Source: Parabacteroides sp. (GTDB lineage Bacteria; Bacteroidota; Bacteroidia; Bacteroidales; Tannerellaceae). From it: a stretch of 64,000 nt of DNA. How positions within the stretch are numbered: the stretch's first letter is position 1; the number at the start of each line of letters is the position of its first letter. The position numbers and the translations under genes are program-made. The DNA lies in contig JAGBDR010000010.1 of assembly GCA_017937385.1 (NCBI GenBank), positions 1-64,000 on the forward strand, in the 5' to 3' direction. Below are positions 17,196 to 25,968 of the stretch, piece by piece. The notes below the pieces were generated by a model. That model saw only the letters and a program-made list of their open reading frames with translations. It searched no databases and was not told where the DNA came from.

Positions 17196-18149
17196 TTAGA
17201 TTTTGAGAAGTTCAATTTCATTTTCAGAAAGACCTGTACTTTGCATGATGATAGCGTTCGGAATACCGGCTTTTTTCATATTTTGGGCGACCTCTCTTAT
17301 TCCCTCTACCTTGCCTTGCTCAATACCTTGTTGTATGCCTTGTTGTATACCTTGTTTTATACCTTGTTTCATGCCTTGTTCAATGCCTTGTCTTATGCCT
17401 TGTTCAATACCTTGTTGCATACCTTTGGCCATGCCTCTTCGTTCAGCACTACCATATAATGTTTTTTCTACACTGATGATGTCCCAAAACTTTTCGTATC
17501 CTGCCAATTGAGCATCGGTAAAAGCGGATTCTTCCAATGCATTCACAGCTTTTTTTAATTCAGGGTTGGCAAGAAATTCAGCTGGAACTTCACGGGTTTG
17601 TTCGTTGATCTCTGTGAGATAACGTAACCAAAGTACTTGCATCTTTTTTTCGCTATAATTGTGGGCTGTGAATTTAGGCAGTTCAACAAAGACCAAATGT
17701 AATCCTTCTATCACTTTTTCAGTATGTTCCACATGTACTAAACGATAGTAATGGTAAAATTCTTGAGGTAAATCTAATTCAAAGATGTCATTTACAAGAT
17801 TGAGTGAATAAACCGGTTGGAGTAATTCGTATTGTTCTCCAATATTCAATTGGCGCACATACGCTTTTGAAGCATTGAACAATACTCTTTGTTTGAATTC
17901 CGGGGACCAGATCATTTGCATCTCCACCAAAAAAAGCCGACCTTGTTTGTCGCGGCAACGTACGTCTACAATGCTATTCTTACGTAAAGGATTGTCTGGC
18001 ACCAACTCCACCGGCAGGTATTCAATGGAGTCTATCTCCTGTCCGGTCTCCAGTGGTAGAAGGGCATTCAGGAAACTCATCACCAGGTCAGGATGTTCAC
18101 CAAACACCCGCTTAAATGTAAGGTCTGCTTTGGGATCTAAATACTTCAT
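17196..18149 (-). CDS. Rpn-family PD-(D/E)XK nuclease / putative transposase with tetrapeptide repeat
   Basis: 317 residues. N-terminus MKYLDPKADLTFKRVFGEHPDLVMSFLNALL is the common opening of the PDDEXK_2 transposase-nuclease group; the active-site Asp and E-x-Q appear in SIVDVRCRDKQGRLFLVEMQ. Residues about 236-280 are a run of four-residue units (QGIE, QGIR, QGMK, QGIK, QGIQ), followed by the small C-terminal domain NAIIMQSTGLSENEIELLKI. It belongs to a different branch from the Rpn gene at 2092. The DNA encoding the tetrapeptides is a 12-bp tandem array likely to vary in copy number without shifting frame. Function unknown. Confidence 0.85.
   Translation of the reverse strand: MKYLDPKADLTFKRVFGEHPDLVMSFLNALLPLETGQEIDSIEYLPVELVPDNPLRKNSIVDVRCRDKQGRLFLVEMQMIWSPEFKQRVLFNASKAYVRQLNIGEQYELLQPVYSLNLVNDIFELDLPQEFYHYYRLVHVEHTEKVIEGLHLVFVELPKFTAHNYSEKKMQVLWLRYLTEINEQTREVPAEFLANPELKKAVNALEESAFTDAQLAGYEKFWDIISVEKTLYGSAERRGMAKGMQQGIEQGIRQGIEQGMKQGIKQGIQQGIQQGIEQGKVEGIREVAQNMKKAGIPNAIIMQSTGLSENEIELLKI
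17313..17430 (-). repeat. 12-bp coding tandem repeat
   Basis: About nine to ten units, plus-strand form CCTTGTTnnATn, each encoding Q-G-(I/M)-x on the minus strand. The degenerate positions fall mainly in the fourth residue and in the third codon base of Gly/Ile. Confidence 0.85.
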
Positions 18150-18244
18150 ATTGACTCAATCGGTTTAGTTATTGCTTACAAATATAGAAAAACTATTTGA
18201 TATTATGTCGTTTTGGGGATCATCAGTTTTGATATCAAGGAAAT

Positions 18245-18278
18245 AATTGTTCATTGTCAGTTGTTCATTGTCAATTTC
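18245..18278. repeat. Heptamer-type intergenic repeat upstream of serine acetyltransferase
   Basis: Degenerate units related to TTGTCAA/TTGTTCA (ATTGTTCATTGTCAGTTG and so on) 40-70 bp before the start codon; same family as the perfect arrays at 19294-24529. Confidence 0.55.
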
Positions 18279-18315
18279 TTTTTATTTTTGTTGCCAAATA
18301 GGATTGGGCTGAATA

Positions 18316-19215
18316 ATGGGATTGCAAAAGCATAGCAAGGTCTTGAATGATACAGTTGAGATGCTCTCGGACGAGGGTTCTTACCTGCAATTGTTTCATG
18401 CTTACCGTGATGAAGAGGCATTACCTTCGGGCGAAGTGCTGAAAGAGATCATCGATTTGTGCCGGGCCATCCTTTTCCCTGGTTATTACGGGAAAGCCCG
18501 GATCAGCAAACAGACGATCCGTTTTCATACCGGCGTAAATGTCGGGACATTGCATACGTTGCTCTCCAGGCAGATTTACGCAGGGCTTTGTTTTGCTGAT
18601 ACGACATGTGTTTCCTGCCCTGAAGAAAAGAACCTTACCGAGGCGGAGAGACTGTCGGAAGCCTTTATCCGGACGCTGCCCGCAATGCGCAGCCTGTTGG
18701 CGACGGATGCCGAGGCCGCTTTCAACGGCGATCCCGCTGCACAAAACATCAACGAAGTTATTTTCTGTTATCCCGGTTTCCGGGCTGTCTGTAACTATCG
18801 CATTGCGCACCAGCTATACCGGTTGGGTGTTCCTTTTATCCCCCGTATGATTACCGAGATGGCCCATTCTGAGACCGGTATAGACATCCATCCGGGTGCA
18901 GAGATCGGACATCATTTTTCGATCGACCACGGGACGGGAACCGTGATCGGCGAAACCAGTGTGATCGGGAACCATGTCCGTATCTTCCAGGGAGTCAGCT
19001 TGGCAGGAGAAAAACTGCCGCCCGACGAGAATGGGAATGCGATACGCGGTGTGCCGCGCCATCCGGTGTTGGGCGATCATGTGACAGTCTATTCCAATGC
19101 CACATTGTTGGGACGGATCCATGTCGGTGAGGGGGCTACGATTTGCGGTAACGTCTGGGTTACGGAGGATGTGCCGGCGGGAGAGACAGTCAGTCAATTG
19201 ACAATGGATAATTGA
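18316..19215 (+). CDS. cysE: Serine O-acetyltransferase
   Basis: Makes O-acetyl-L-serine from serine and acetyl-CoA, the first step of cysteine synthesis. 299 residues with the N-terminal helical domain (DTVEMLSDEGSYLQLFHAYRDEEALPS...) and the left-handed beta-helix acetyltransferase domain: HSETGIDIHPGAEIGHHFSIDHGTGTVIGETSVIGNHVRIFQGVSLAG, in which the His-Gly turn of the active site (IDHGTG) is clear. It is the longer EpsC-like form common in anaerobes. The C-terminus SQLTMDN is encoded by the flanking 7-bp repeat, so the end of the protein was set by that repeat. Confidence 0.9.
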   Translation: MGLQKHSKVLNDTVEMLSDEGSYLQLFHAYRDEEALPSGEVLKEIIDLCRAILFPGYYGKARISKQTIRFHTGVNVGTLHTLLSRQIYAGLCFADTTCVSCPEEKNLTEAERLSEAFIRTLPAMRSLLATDAEAAFNGDPAAQNINEVIFCYPGFRAVCNYRIAHQLYRLGVPFIPRMITEMAHSETGIDIHPGAEIGHHFSIDHGTGTVIGETSVIGNHVRIFQGVSLAGEKLPPDENGNAIRGVPRHPVLGDHVTVYSNATLLGRIHVGEGATICGNVWVTEDVPAGETVSQLTMDN

Positions 19216-19226
19216 CAATTGACGAT
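19192..19226 (+). repeat. Heptamer repeat, left half (TTGACAA orientation)
   Basis: CAATTGACAATGGATAATTG and further TTGACAA-type units covering the cysE stop codon. Nearly complementary to 19294-19352, with about 70 bp between. Confidence 0.85.
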
Positions 19227-19293
19227 TAAAGAAAGAGATAATTAATAAAGAATATTTATAAACGAACAATGAGACAAACAAGAATACTATTAA

Positions 19294-19352
19294 GTTGTCA
19301 ATTATCTATTGTCAATTGTCAATTGCTTTGTCCGTTGTCAACTGTCAATTGA
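19294..19352 (+). repeat. Heptamer repeat, right half (TTGTCAA orientation)
   Basis: Run of TTGTCAA units, one TTATCTA and some degenerate units (CTTTGTCCG, TTGTCAAC), ending at the start codon of the methyltransferase gene. Complementary to the left half. Confidence 0.85.
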
Positions 19353-19353
19353 A

Positions 19354-20874
19354 ATGAGCGAGACATTTGAAATGGTGGCCAAGACCCTTTACGGGTTGGA
19401 AGAAATTCTGGCCGGCGAGTTATTATCTTTAGGTGCCAACGACATACAGATTGGCCGCCGGATGGTTTCCTTTACCGGAGACAAGGAAGTGCTTTACAAA
19501 GCCAATTTCTATTGCCGTACGGCATTGCGTATCTTGAAACCGATCTATCACTTTAAAGCCAAAGACGCTGATACAGTCTACAAGGAGGTCAAGAAAGTGA
19601 AGTGGGAAAACTACATGTCTTTGGACAAGACATTTGCTATCGACTCTGTCATCTATTCTGAAGATTTCAATCACTCTAAGTTTGTTGCTTATCGTACGAA
19701 GGATGCAATCGTGGATTATTTCATGGAGAAGGAACAGAAACGTCCCTCTGTCCGTGTAAACAATCCGGATCTGTATATCAATATTCATATTTCACATAAC
19801 GACTGTACGCTCTCGATCGACAGTTCGGGTGAGAGCCTGCATAAGCGTGGTTATCGTGTGGATCAGACGGAAGCGCCGTTGAATGAAGTGCTGGCTGCCG
19901 GCATGATCCTGAAAACGGGTTGGAAGGGCGAATCGAATTTTGTTGATCCGATGTGCGGTTCCGGTACGTTGCTGATTGAAGCGGCGATGATTGCTTTGAA
20001 TATCGCTCCGGGCGTGCACCGCAAAGAGTTCGCTTTCGAAAAATGGATCGACTTCGACCAGGAACTGTTTGATCGTATCTATAACGATGACAGCCAGGAA
20101 CGTGAGTTTACTTTCAAGTGTTATGGTGCCGATATCAATCCGGCGGCGATTGAGATTGCAGAGAAAAATATCCGCAGTGCCGGTCTGATGAAATATATCG
20201 AGTTGAAGACCCAGCCGTTCCAACAGTGTACGGAGGCCCCGCAACCGGGTATTTTGGTGACCAATCCTCCATACGGTGAACGTATTTCCAGTCGGGATTT
20301 GTTAGGGCTGTACAACATGATCGGTGAACGCATCAAGCATGTGTTTACAGGTTATAGAGCTTGGATTCTAAGTTATAAGGATGAATGTTTCGACAAAATC
20401 GGACTGAAACCGAGCGAAAAGATCAAGCTTATGAACGGATCGTTGGAATGCGAGTACCGTTGTTATGAGATTTTTGAAGGAAAGATCAAAGACTATAAGA
20501 AAGCGCTGAATGAAGAAGGGGAAGCGCGTCCTCGCCATTCGGAAAAGCTGGCTTTCGAGCGTAAACCGGACCGCCCGGCACGTCCGAATTTCCGTACCGA
20601 CCGCATGGACCGTCCCGAACGCCGTTTTGCGGCTGCACATGCCGAGGACGATAACGAACGGGCCGCTTTTATCCCCGGCAAACGTTATTTTGGTGATGAA
20701 CGGGCAGACGGCCGTCCGACACGCAAGGATTTTGGCGGCAAACGTCCTGTCAAGAGACACTTTAAGGAGGATGAGGATTTTGGCGGCAAGCGGAAATTCG
20801 GTGATAAGAAGTTTGGCGACCGTTCATTCAAGAAATCATATAAAAGAAGGGGAAGAGATGAATTTGAAGACTAA
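19354..20874 (+). CDS. THUMP-domain rRNA methyltransferase (RlmL/RlmK type)
   Basis: 506-residue SAM-dependent RNA methyltransferase. Residues about 1-160 form the THUMP-type RNA-binding part (FEMVAKTLYGLEEILAGELLSLGA opening); residues about 165-380 the Rossmann methyltransferase with VDPMCGSGTLLIEAA (SAM loop), YGADINPAAIEIAEKN and the catalytic TNPPYGER. This group makes N2-methylguanine in 23S rRNA. The last ~110 residues are a low-complexity Arg/Lys/Gly-rich tail (FGGKR, KRKFGDKKFGD units), probably an RNA-binding extension. Start set at ATG 19354; the open frame upstream is only repeat-encoded (MSIVNC...). Its 3' end overlaps the next gene by 17 bp. Confidence 0.9.
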   Translation: MSETFEMVAKTLYGLEEILAGELLSLGANDIQIGRRMVSFTGDKEVLYKANFYCRTALRILKPIYHFKAKDADTVYKEVKKVKWENYMSLDKTFAIDSVIYSEDFNHSKFVAYRTKDAIVDYFMEKEQKRPSVRVNNPDLYINIHISHNDCTLSIDSSGESLHKRGYRVDQTEAPLNEVLAAGMILKTGWKGESNFVDPMCGSGTLLIEAAMIALNIAPGVHRKEFAFEKWIDFDQELFDRIYNDDSQEREFTFKCYGADINPAAIEIAEKNIRSAGLMKYIELKTQPFQQCTEAPQPGILVTNPPYGERISSRDLLGLYNMIGERIKHVFTGYRAWILSYKDECFDKIGLKPSEKIKLMNGSLECEYRCYEIFEGKIKDYKKALNEEGEARPRHSEKLAFERKPDRPARPNFRTDRMDRPERRFAAAHAEDDNERAAFIPGKRYFGDERADGRPTRKDFGGKRPVKRHFKEDEDFGGKRKFGDKKFGDRSFKKSYKRRGRDEFED

Positions 20875-23059
20875 TGTATTCGCAGTATTCTGTGCCGTGG
20901 CACTTCTAAATCCGTTGTCAATGATGGGACAAGACAAACAGTTCACGTTACATGACCTGATTCCCGGAGGGAAGACGCAGCGCCGCTTTGTGCCCCGCAA
21001 CCTGAAACAGTTGCAGTGGTGCGGAGATACCTATCTGTATGTCAAGGGCGACAGCATGATGAGTGGAGAATCGACAAAGGCGGAAAAAGTGGCTTTCACC
21101 CGCCAGCAATTGAATGAAGCACTTGCGGAAGCTGGTGCACAGACGGTTGGGACGATGCCTTTCTTCTCCGTCCCTGATGGTGCGAAGCCGGTATTGTCAT
21201 TCTATGCCAAACAGCATTATTTCCATTATAATTTTGCGGAAAACAAGATTGTAAACACGTATAACCTGAATGATTCCTGGAGCGATTTCGACTTTTGTCC
21301 TGCCAACGGCTATTGGGCTTTTACAGAGGGCAACAATTTGAAGATCATTTCTCCCGACAACAAGGTCAGCGCCGTTACGAACGAAACGGGCAAAGACATT
21401 GTCTGCGGGAAATCGGTCCATCAGAACGAGTTTGGGATCCATAAAGGGACATTCTGGTCGCCGAATGGTTCGGCGCTGGCTTTCTACCGGATGGATGAAA
21501 GCATGGTGACGGATTATCCGTTTGTCGATATCACTGCCCGAACAGCAAAGGCAGAGCCGCACAAATACCCGATGGCGGGTATGAAGAGCCACGAGGTGAC
21601 AGTCGGTGTCTACAACTTGGCAACCGGTAAAACCATCTGGCTGAAAACCGGATTGCCGAAAGAAAAGTATCTGACGAATGTGGCCTGGAGTCCGGATGAA
21701 AAAAGCATTTATATTGCCGAATTGAACCGGGACCAAAATGAGATGCACTTGGTACGCTACTCGGCTTTGACGGGCGAAAAAGAGGCGGATTTGTTCACTG
21801 AAAAGAACGAACAGTATGTAGAACCGCAACATCCGGTCCTTTTCCTTCCGGACAACCCGGACCAGTTTATCTGGCAGAGCCGGCGCGACGGGTATAACCA
21901 TTTGTATCTATATAACACGAAAGGCGAACTGTTGAAACAGTTGACGGAAGGCAAATGGGAAGTCCTGAATGTCCTCGGTTTCGACGCCAAAGGAAAGGCG
22001 TTGTTCTTCTCTTCTACGAAACCGTCGAAACTTAGCCCGCTTGATTATGGCGATGCTTTGTATGTCGGGACATCGCGTCTGGACCTGAAAAAAGGAACCT
22101 CTTACGAACTGACTTCCGGCGGTTTGCAGGGCGTACATGCCACGCAACTGAGCGCGTCCGGCAAATACTTGATCGACACTTATTCCGCCCCTGACGTTCC
22201 CCGTGAGATCTCGGTTATCGACGGTCAGAAACGGGAAACCTTGCGGACATTACTGACGGCGAAAGACCCGTACGAGGGATATGCGATGCCGGAAATCGTG
22301 ACCGGAACAATCCGGGCGGCAGATGGCGTCACCCCTTTGAATTTCCGCCTGGTCAAACCGGTCGGCCTGGATGAGACGAAGAAATATCCGACGATCGTCT
22401 ATGTGTATGGTGGCCCGCACGCCCAGTTGGTAACAGGCGGCTGGAAAAACGGCGTAGGTGGTTGGGATATCTATATGGCCCAGCGCGGATATGTGGTCTT
22501 TACGCTTGACAGCCGGGGATCGGCGAACCGCGGGCAGGCTTTCGAAAATGTCATACACCGCAATTTAGGGGTGAATGAGATGGCAGACCAAGTGAAAGGG
22601 GTCGAATATCTGAAATCCCTCCCGTATGTCGATGCCGCCCGTATCGGCGTACACGGATGGAGCTACGGCGGTTTTATGACCACCAATCTGATGTGTTCTT
22701 ATCCGGAGATCTTCAAGGTCGGGGTTGCCGGTGGACCGGTGATCGACTGGAGCAACTATGAGATTATGTATGGCGAACGCTATATGGACCGTCCGCAGGA
22801 TAATCCGGAGGGTTATAAGAATGCCAACTTGAAACTGAAAGCGGGAAACCTGAAAGGGCACCTGCTGTTGATCCACGGCGATATCGATCCGGTTGTGGTC
22901 TGGCAGCACAGCTTGGGATTCCTGAAAGCCTGTGTGGATGCGGACACCTATCCCGATTATTTCGTCTATCCCCGCCATTTGCATAATGTGATCGGCAAAG
23001 ACCGCCCGCATCTCTATGAGAAGATAACACGGTATTTCGACGACAACCTTAAGAATTGA
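20858..23059 (+). CDS. Dipeptidyl peptidase IV (S9 family)
   Basis: 733-residue secreted serine peptidase that removes X-Pro (or X-Ala) dipeptides. Signal peptide MNLKTNVFAVFCAVALLNPLSMMGQ. N-terminal beta-propeller (about 30-480) and C-terminal alpha/beta-hydrolase: nucleophile in HGWSYGGFMT near residue 603, catalytic Asp in HGDIDPVV near 676, His in PRHLHNV near 709. YVYGGPHAQLV is also typical. Length agrees with bacterial DPP IV (about 720-740). Start at 20858 because the signal peptide begins there; the frame is open further back only inside the preceding gene. Overlap of 17 bp implies coupled translation with the methyltransferase gene. Confidence 0.93.
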   Translation: MNLKTNVFAVFCAVALLNPLSMMGQDKQFTLHDLIPGGKTQRRFVPRNLKQLQWCGDTYLYVKGDSMMSGESTKAEKVAFTRQQLNEALAEAGAQTVGTMPFFSVPDGAKPVLSFYAKQHYFHYNFAENKIVNTYNLNDSWSDFDFCPANGYWAFTEGNNLKIISPDNKVSAVTNETGKDIVCGKSVHQNEFGIHKGTFWSPNGSALAFYRMDESMVTDYPFVDITARTAKAEPHKYPMAGMKSHEVTVGVYNLATGKTIWLKTGLPKEKYLTNVAWSPDEKSIYIAELNRDQNEMHLVRYSALTGEKEADLFTEKNEQYVEPQHPVLFLPDNPDQFIWQSRRDGYNHLYLYNTKGELLKQLTEGKWEVLNVLGFDAKGKALFFSSTKPSKLSPLDYGDALYVGTSRLDLKKGTSYELTSGGLQGVHATQLSASGKYLIDTYSAPDVPREISVIDGQKRETLRTLLTAKDPYEGYAMPEIVTGTIRAADGVTPLNFRLVKPVGLDETKKYPTIVYVYGGPHAQLVTGGWKNGVGGWDIYMAQRGYVVFTLDSRGSANRGQAFENVIHRNLGVNEMADQVKGVEYLKSLPYVDAARIGVHGWSYGGFMTTNLMCSYPEIFKVGVAGGPVIDWSNYEIMYGERYMDRPQDNPEGYKNANLKLKAGNLKGHLLLIHGDIDPVVVWQHSLGFLKACVDADTYPDYFVYPRHLHNVIGKDRPHLYEKITRYFDDNLKN

Positions 23060-23071
23060 CAATTGACAATT
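23054..23071 (+). repeat. Heptamer repeat, left half
   Basis: AATTGACAATTGACAATTA-type run at the stop codon of the DPP IV gene; the first TTGACAA unit carries the stop (TGA at 23057-23059). Confidence 0.85.
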
Positions 23072-23138
23072 ATAAAAAGAACAGAAGAAGAATAGTAACC
23101 ATTAAAAAGAAAGATAATTGAGAATCGGCAACGGCAAG

Positions 23139-23171
23139 CAATTGTCAATTGTCAATTGTCAATTGTCAATT
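23139..23171 (+). repeat. Heptamer repeat, right half
   Basis: Four perfect tandem CAATTGT units ending 8 bp before the purD start codon; complementary to the left half at 23054. Confidence 0.9.
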
Positions 23172-23178
23172 AAAAAAG

Positions 23179-24450
23179 ATGAACATATTATTACTTGGCT
23201 CAGGCGGCCGCGAACATGCAATAGCCTGGAAGATTGCTCAAAGCCCGAAAGTGGACCAGTTATTCATTGCTCCCGGTAATGCTGGTACCGCATGGGTGGG
23301 AACGAATGTAAATATCAAAGCGGACGATTTCCCTGCCATCAAGGAATTTGCGTTGGCGAACCGGATCAATATGATCGTGGTAGGACCGGAAGATCCGTTG
23401 GTGAAGGGTGTGTACGACTATTTCAAGAATGATCCCGCCCTGGCAGGTATCCCGGTGATCGGCCCTTCGAAAGAGGGTGCGCAATTGGAGGGTAGCAAGG
23501 ATTTTGCGAAAGCGTTCATGATGCGCCACAACATCCCGACCGCCCGTTACAAGAGCATCTCTGCCGAAAATCTGGAAGAAGGATATGCGTTTCTTGAAGA
23601 ATTGCAGGCTCCTTATGTATTGAAAGCCGACGGCTTGGCAGCCGGCAAAGGCGTGCTGATCCTCGACACACTCGAAGAGGCGAAGAAAGAGCTGGGCGAT
23701 ATGCTGGGCGGTATGTTCGGCGATGCCAGCAAGACGGTCGTGATCGAAGAATTCCTGGACGGTATCGAATGTTCCGTCTTCGTGATGACGGATGGTGAAA
23801 GCTACAAGGTACTTCCGGTGGCGAAAGACTACAAGCGCATCGGCGAGGGCAATACAGGCTTGAATACAGGTGGCATGGGGGCTGTGTCTCCGGTTCCTTT
23901 TGCCGACGAAGTGTTCATGCAGAAGGTGGACGAACGCATCATCCGTCCGACGATCGAAGGGCTGAAAGCGGAACGTCTCGACTATAAAGGCTTCATCTTC
24001 CTCGGCTTGATCAACGTGAAGGGCGAGCCGATGGTGATCGAATATAATTGTCGCATGGGAGACCCCGAAACGGAAGTGGTCATGCTGCGTATCCAGAGTG
24101 ACCTGGTTGACCTGTTGGAAGGGGTTGCCGAAGGAAATCTGGGCAGCCGCACACTGGCGCATGATCCGCGTGCTGCCGTAACGGTCATGCTGGTAAGCGG
24201 CGGTTATCCGGAGGCGTATGAAAAGGGAAAGGTGATCAGCGGTTTGGACCAGGTCCCTGCCGAAAACATCGTTTTCCATGCCGGGACAAAAGCTGCCGAC
24301 GGACAAATCCTGACCAACGGTGGCCGTGTCATTGCTGTCAGTTCTTACGGAGCCGACAAGGAAGAGGCGCTCGCCCGCTCGTTCGCCGGTGCCAAACTCA
24401 TCGATTTTGAAAAGAAATATTTCCGTAGCGATATTGGATTTGACCTCTAA
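23179..24450 (+). CDS. purD: Phosphoribosylamine-glycine ligase
   Basis: ATP-grasp enzyme of purine synthesis joining phosphoribosylamine and glycine. 423 residues, normal length. Seen: [23 protein letters not shown]-domain, [14 protein letters not shown]-grasp region with [15 protein letters not shown] near residue 150 and [10 protein letters not shown] near 230, and the metal-binding [15 protein letters not shown] near 290. Start at ATG 23179 matches the conserved N-terminus; the open frame before it is repeat-encoded. Confidence 0.97.
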   Translation: MNILLLGSGGREHAIAWKIAQSPKVDQLFIAPGNAGTAWVGTNVNIKADDFPAIKEFALANRINMIVVGPEDPLVKGVYDYFKNDPALAGIPVIGPSKEGAQLEGSKDFAKAFMMRHNIPTARYKSISAENLEEGYAFLEELQAPYVLKADGLAAGKGVLILDTLEEAKKELGDMLGGMFGDASKTVVIEEFLDGIECSVFVMTDGESYKVLPVAKDYKRIGEGNTGLNTGGMGAVSPVPFADEVFMQKVDERIIRPTIEGLKAERLDYKGFIFLGLINVKGEPMVIEYNCRMGDPETEVVMLRIQSDLVDLLEGVAEGNLGSRTLAHDPRAAVTVMLVSGGYPEAYEKGKVISGLDQVPAENIVFHAGTKAADGQILTNGGRVIAVSSYGADKEEALARSFAGAKLIDFEKKYFRSDIGFDL

Positions 24451-24451
24451 A

Positions 24452-24485
24452 TAATTGACAATGGATAATTGACAATGGACAATTC
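24452..24485 (+). repeat. Heptamer repeat, left half
   Basis: TTGACAA/TGGATAA/TGGACAA units directly behind the purD stop codon. Confidence 0.85.
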
Positions 24486-24488
24486 AAG

Positions 24489-24529
24489 ATTGTCGATTGT
24501 CGATTGTCAATTGTCAATTGTCAATTGAC
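24489..24529 (+). repeat. Heptamer repeat, right half
   Basis: TTGTCGA units passing into perfect TTGTCAA units that run up to the ATG at 24530. With the left half only a few bases away it can form a long hairpin with a short loop. Confidence 0.88.
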
Positions 24530-25531
24530 ATGTACAAGCATTCCCGTCAATTCGATTTTTCCGCGCCGCCGACTTTCGTGCCGGTCCTGTTGGCGTGCAT
24601 CCTCTGTTGGGTGGTCAGTTATTTGTACTCCGTGGGCTATCCGGTCTATGGCGAGGTTTCGGCTACTCCACTCTGGAATACGATTTGCCAGGCGTTGCCC
24701 GGGAAAGAGTTTACCTATGTCATCGGGATGGCCCTGATGTTTGGGGGCGCTTTCCTGTTGCACCGTGCGAACTATGTGCTCGTACTGATACGGGAAAGAA
24801 CGTTGTTGCCTTTCCTCTTTTACGTCCTGTTTATCAGTACGAATCCCGATTTCTTCCCTCTGAAGTCTACTTCGGTCGGTGTTTTCTGCCTGATTCTGGC
24901 GATTTACCAGTTGTTTACGACCTATCATGACCCCGAAGCGCGGGAGAAAGCCTACGGTGCAGCCTTGCTGATCGGCATCGGCAGTTTGCTTTGGGTCCAT
25001 TTGCTTTGGTTTCTGCCGCTGTTCTGGTTGGGAATGTATAATTTCCGTTCGCTGACACCCCGCACCTTTGCCGCCTCATTGTTGGGCGTGGCGACGGTCT
25101 ATTGGTTCCTGTTGGGATGGTGTGTGTGGCAGCGGGATTTCACGTTGTTCAGCGTCCCTTTTTCTACCCTCTTCAAAGTGCGTTTTTTGGCGACGGATGG
25201 CATTGTGCTGCAAGATTGGATCAGCATCCTGGCGATTGCCCTGTTGACGGTTGTCGCTTCCTTGAATATCGCCTTGCACGATACGGAGGATTCGCTTCGT
25301 TCCCGCCAGTTCCTCGCGTTCCTGATCGCGATGTCCGTATGGGCATTCAGCCTGTATTTCTTCTATGAACAGGTTTCGGAAGAGTTTTTGGAAACGGCTT
25401 GCGTGCCGGCCTCTATCCTGATTGCCCATTTCTTTACGGTGACGCGGGGTAAGATCGTGTTCTGGTCGTTTTTTGTAACGGTGGTGATCCTGATTGTCAC
25501 ATTATTCATTCGTATATGGAGTTTCTTATAG
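24530..25531 (+). CDS. Multi-pass inner-membrane protein of unknown function
   Basis: 333 residues, start MYKHSRQFDFSAPPTFVPVL set at 24530 because upstream sequence is repeat. About eight to nine hydrophobic helices are visible (VLLACILCWVVSYLYSVGY, YVIGMALMFGGAFLLHRA, LLPFLFYVLFIS, VGVFCLILAIYQLF, GAALLIGIGSLLWVHLLWFLP, ASLLGVATVYWFLLGW, ISILAIALLTVVASLNI, FLAFLIAMSVWAFSLYFFY, and a C-terminal one). No motif I recognise. Orthologous-looking genes sit behind purD in other Bacteroidales as far as I recall. Overlaps the next gene by 16 bp. Confidence 0.75.
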   Translation: MYKHSRQFDFSAPPTFVPVLLACILCWVVSYLYSVGYPVYGEVSATPLWNTICQALPGKEFTYVIGMALMFGGAFLLHRANYVLVLIRERTLLPFLFYVLFISTNPDFFPLKSTSVGVFCLILAIYQLFTTYHDPEAREKAYGAALLIGIGSLLWVHLLWFLPLFWLGMYNFRSLTPRTFAASLLGVATVYWFLLGWCVWQRDFTLFSVPFSTLFKVRFLATDGIVLQDWISILAIALLTVVASLNIALHDTEDSLRSRQFLAFLIAMSVWAFSLYFFYEQVSEEFLETACVPASILIAHFFTVTRGKIVFWSFFVTVVILIVTLFIRIWSFL

Positions 25532-25965
25532 CATACGGAGCCATCGGCGTGTTTGTCGCCTCTTTCCTGGCAGCCACCGTTTTGCCGTTCAGCAGCGAGG
25601 TGGTCTTGACCGGTGTCTTGCTGGCGGGAGCGGGCTATTGGCCCTGCATGATTGCGGCTACGCTGGGCAACTTCTTGGGTGGCATGAGCTGTTATTGGAT
25701 CGGAATGCTGGGTAAGACGGAATGGATCGAGAAATACCTGAAATTAGACGCCGCCAAGTTGCAGCGCGTGCAGGAGTGGATTCGGGGAAAAGGCTCTTGG
25801 ATGGGCTTTTTCGTCTTTCTTCCCGGCATAGGCGATTTCATCGCCGTCGCGCTCGGTTTCCTCCGCGCCAATATCTGGATCGTGGCTGTCTCGATGTTTC
25901 TCGGAAAGGCGATCCGATATTGGGTCTGGATGGAATTCGTCTACAAGGTGCAGGCGATGTTCTGA
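25516..25965 (+). CDS. YqaA/DedA-type (SNARE-associated domain) membrane protein
   Basis: 149 residues: short YqaA branch of the DedA/VTT family. FVASFLAATVLPFSSEVVLTG, the re-entrant-loop region, is followed by AATLGNFLGGMSCYWIGMLG and the amphipathic FFVFLPGIGDFIAVALGFLRAN block, with a C-terminal helix. DedA relatives are lipid scramblases or undecaprenyl-phosphate flippases; for the YqaA branch the role is not settled. Overlap with the preceding membrane gene suggests the two act together. Confidence 0.88.
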   Translation: MEFLIAYGAIGVFVASFLAATVLPFSSEVVLTGVLLAGAGYWPCMIAATLGNFLGGMSCYWIGMLGKTEWIEKYLKLDAAKLQRVQEWIRGKGSWMGFFVFLPGIGDFIAVALGFLRANIWIVAVSMFLGKAIRYWVWMEFVYKVQAMF

Positions 25966-25968
25966 CGG

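Noticed and set aside
17313-17430. Possible CRISPR-like array
   Set aside because: Units are 12 bp, contiguous, without spacers, and inside a coding region; no cas genes in the window.
17196-17511. Short repetitive Cys/Pro-rich frame on the plus strand (PCCIPCFIPC)
   Set aside because: Antisense translation of the QGIx-encoding array of the Rpn-type gene.
19269-19352. 27-codon frame upstream of the methyltransferase gene (MRQTRILLSC...)
   Set aside because: Mostly encoded by TTGTCAA repeats; similar MSIVNCQL frames arise at every such array, so it is not evidence for a leader peptide.
23149-23178. N-terminal extension [10 protein letters not shown] of PurD and similar extensions at 19309 and 24497
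   Set aside because: These residues come from the 7-bp repeats; the conserved protein N-termini begin at 23179, 19354 and 24530.
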